Of a DNA stretch of 64,000 nt, positions 62,750 through 64,000 are shown in pieces. A model generated the notes under the pieces. That model saw only the letters and a list, made by a program, of their open reading frames with translations, ran no database searches and was not told the origin of the DNA. Origin of the DNA: JAVBNU01 sp031551265 (GTDB lineage Bacteria > Cyanobacteriota > Vampirovibrionia > Gastranaerophilales > Gastranaerophilaceae); NCBI GenBank assembly GCA_031551265.1, contig JAVBNU010000035.1, positions 1-64,000 on the forward strand. Reading direction: 5' to 3'. Every line of letters starts with the position of its first letter. The stretch's first letter is position 1. Position numbers and translations under genes: made by a program.

Positions 62750-64000
62750 GTGCGAGATTGTAAAAAGTTTCATTTTATAGCTATTGGCGGAATTGGAATG
62801 AGCGCACTGGCAAAATATTTGCTGGAGCTTGGCTGCGAGGTTTCAGGTTCTGATATTGCCGAGAGCAAATACTCAAAAGAACTTGAAAAAATGGGTGCAA
62901 AAGTTTTTATCGGCCATAATGCCGATAATGTTCCTGTTGATGCTGTGGTTGTTGCGTCGTCTGCTATTAAACCCGAAAATCCTGAATATAAAAGAGCTGT
63001 TGAGTTAGGATTGGAAATTTTACATCGCGCCGATATTTTGAAATTGATTGCTGAAGGACATGGCAAAGATGTTCCGCCTTTGTTTATAGGCTTTGCGGGT
63101 ACGCATGGCAAGACGACAACTAGTGGTTTATGTTCTTATGTTCTGGAGAAAGCCAATTTAGAACCTTCTTATGCTGTTGGCGGAATTATTCCTGAGTTGG
63201 GTACAAATTCAAAGTGTAATTCAGGCAGATTTTTTATTGCTGAGCTTGATGAGTCTGATGGTACGATTGTTAAGTACTCTCCGGATGTGACGGTTATTAA
63301 TAATCTTGAAGTTGACCATATAGATTTTTATACGGATGGTTTTGAAACATTGTTAAAAACATTTAATCAATATTTAGCCGGATTAAAATCGGATGCAAAG
63401 GTAATCATTAATACCGATTGCTTGGGTTGTCAAAAATTAAAAGAGGTAAATCCGAATATTAATTTTATAACTTTCGGACTTTTAAATGAAGATTATGCAG
63501 CACGAAATATAAAGTATGATAATCTTTCCTCGCAGTTTGATGTTTATCAGTATGGTGAATGCGTGGGCGCCATCAGGCTTAGTGTTTTGGGCAAACACAA
63601 CGTGTACAACGCGTTAGCTGTAGTTGCTGCGTTGATGGAGAGCGATGTTAGTTTTGCGTCAATTTGTAAATATTTTCCTTATTTTACCGGCATGGGGCGC
63701 AGATTTGAGGCTGTTGCTGAGTTTCGCGGAATAAATATTTATGATGATTATGCTCACCACCCAAGTGAGATAAAAGTGACTTTAGACGGAGTGAAAAATC
63801 TTCAAAATAAACGTATTGTGACCGTATTTCAACCGCATAGATACACACGTTTAAAAGGGCTTTGGGATGAGTTTTTAACGGCTTTTGAAAATACTGATAA
63901 GTTGATTGTTTTAGATGTTTATTCAGCAGGTGACCCCTTTGATAGTGAGTATAACTCTAAAAAATTTAGTGAAATAATTAAGCACCCTGACTGTATTTAT
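62750..64000 (+). CDS. murC: UDP-N-acetylmuramate-L-alanine ligase (partial)
   Basis: The frame opens with GTG at 62750, one base after the thrS stop, and runs off the window at codon 417. It reads FHFIAIGGIGMSALAKYLLE (UDP-binding loop), FAGTHGKTTTSGL (ATP P-loop), LDESDGTIVKYSP and NNLEVDHIDFY, all MurC hallmarks. It adds L-Ala to UDP-MurNAc in peptidoglycan synthesis. Only the C-terminal tail is missing. Coupling with thrS suggests one operon. Confidence 0.94.
   Translation, partial: MRDCKKFHFIAIGGIGMSALAKYLLELGCEVSGSDIAESKYSKELEKMGAKVFIGHNADNVPVDAVVVASSAIKPENPEYKRAVELGLEILHRADILKLIAEGHGKDVPPLFIGFAGTHGKTTTSGLCSYVLEKANLEPSYAVGGIIPELGTNSKCNSGRFFIAELDESDGTIVKYSPDVTVINNLEVDHIDFYTDGFETLLKTFNQYLAGLKSDAKVIINTDCLGCQKLKEVNPNINFITFGLLNEDYAARNIKYDNLSSQFDVYQYGECVGAIRLSVLGKHNVYNALAVVAALMESDVSFASICKYFPYFTGMGRRFEAVAEFRGINIYDDYAHHPSEIKVTLDGVKNLQNKRIVTVFQPHRYTRLKGLWDEFLTAFENTDKLIVLDVYSAGDPFDSEYNSKKFSEIIKHPDCIY

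Overview
The window is AT-rich chromosomal DNA of a diderm bacterium carrying one complete-looking, short-tailed (podovirus-type) temperate prophage of about 43 kb. Host genes on both sides are conserved bacterial genes: an ABC-F ATPase on the left; uracil-DNA glycosylase, gyrA, dnaB, thrS and the start of murC on the right. A Pmp-like autotransporter with a C-terminal beta-barrel shows that the host has an outer membrane. Low GC, this gene set and the lineage-specific look of several membrane proteins suggest a non-photosynthetic relative of cyanobacteria (Vampirovibrionia / Gastranaerophilales). That placement is inference from pattern memory, not from a search.

Layout. 1-8.6 kb, host: a non-coding stretch with inverted half-sites, a HigBA-like toxin-antitoxin pair, an exported TPR protein, a PhnA-domain protein, an ABC-F ATPase, a large autotransporter, two small DNA-binding-type proteins and tRNA-Gly(GCC). 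8.67-51.92 kb, prophage, bounded by a 40-bp direct repeat equal to the 5' half of the tRNA-Gly gene. 51.9-64 kb, host: a transglutaminase-like protein, a family 4-like uracil-DNA glycosylase, gyrA, a LOG-like protein, dnaB, a large membrane protein, a REP-like repeat, thrS and a partial murC.

Prophage organisation. The left arm (8.7-14.9 kb) is accessory. It has a DNA methyltransferase followed 9 bp later by an exported protein that joins an EcoRII-N-like DNA-binding domain to a phospholipase-D-type nuclease, then a membrane-anchored HD hydrolase and an exported PD-(D/E)XK-like protein, and finally an XRE regulator whose palindromic operator recurs in front of the first gene of the arm. The late block (42.1 down to 15.0 kb, minus strand) runs: putative Zn-binding regulator, terminator, small terminase, portal, scaffold, coat, decoration protein, terminator, head-tail adaptor, nozzle, internal virion proteins, a PAPS-reductase-like enzyme, a 2969-residue polyvalent protein (DNA methyltransferase, SNF2 helicase and HEVGH metallopeptidase-like motif), collagen-like tail fibres, a holin-like protein, large terminase and amidase. 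The early block (42.5-51.8 kb, mostly plus strand) holds a second regulator with palindromic sites, a RHH protein, YqaJ exonuclease, a candidate annealing protein, SSB, a replication initiator and DnaC-type loader, a radical SAM enzyme, an excisionase-like HTH protein and the tyrosine integrase next to the right att site.

The most unusual points are: integration into the 5' half of tRNA-Gly with a phage-supplied replacement promoter matching the displaced host promoter in both boxes and spacing; the apparently exported methylase/nuclease pair; the giant polyvalent protein next to ejection proteins; and two separate palindromic operator systems.
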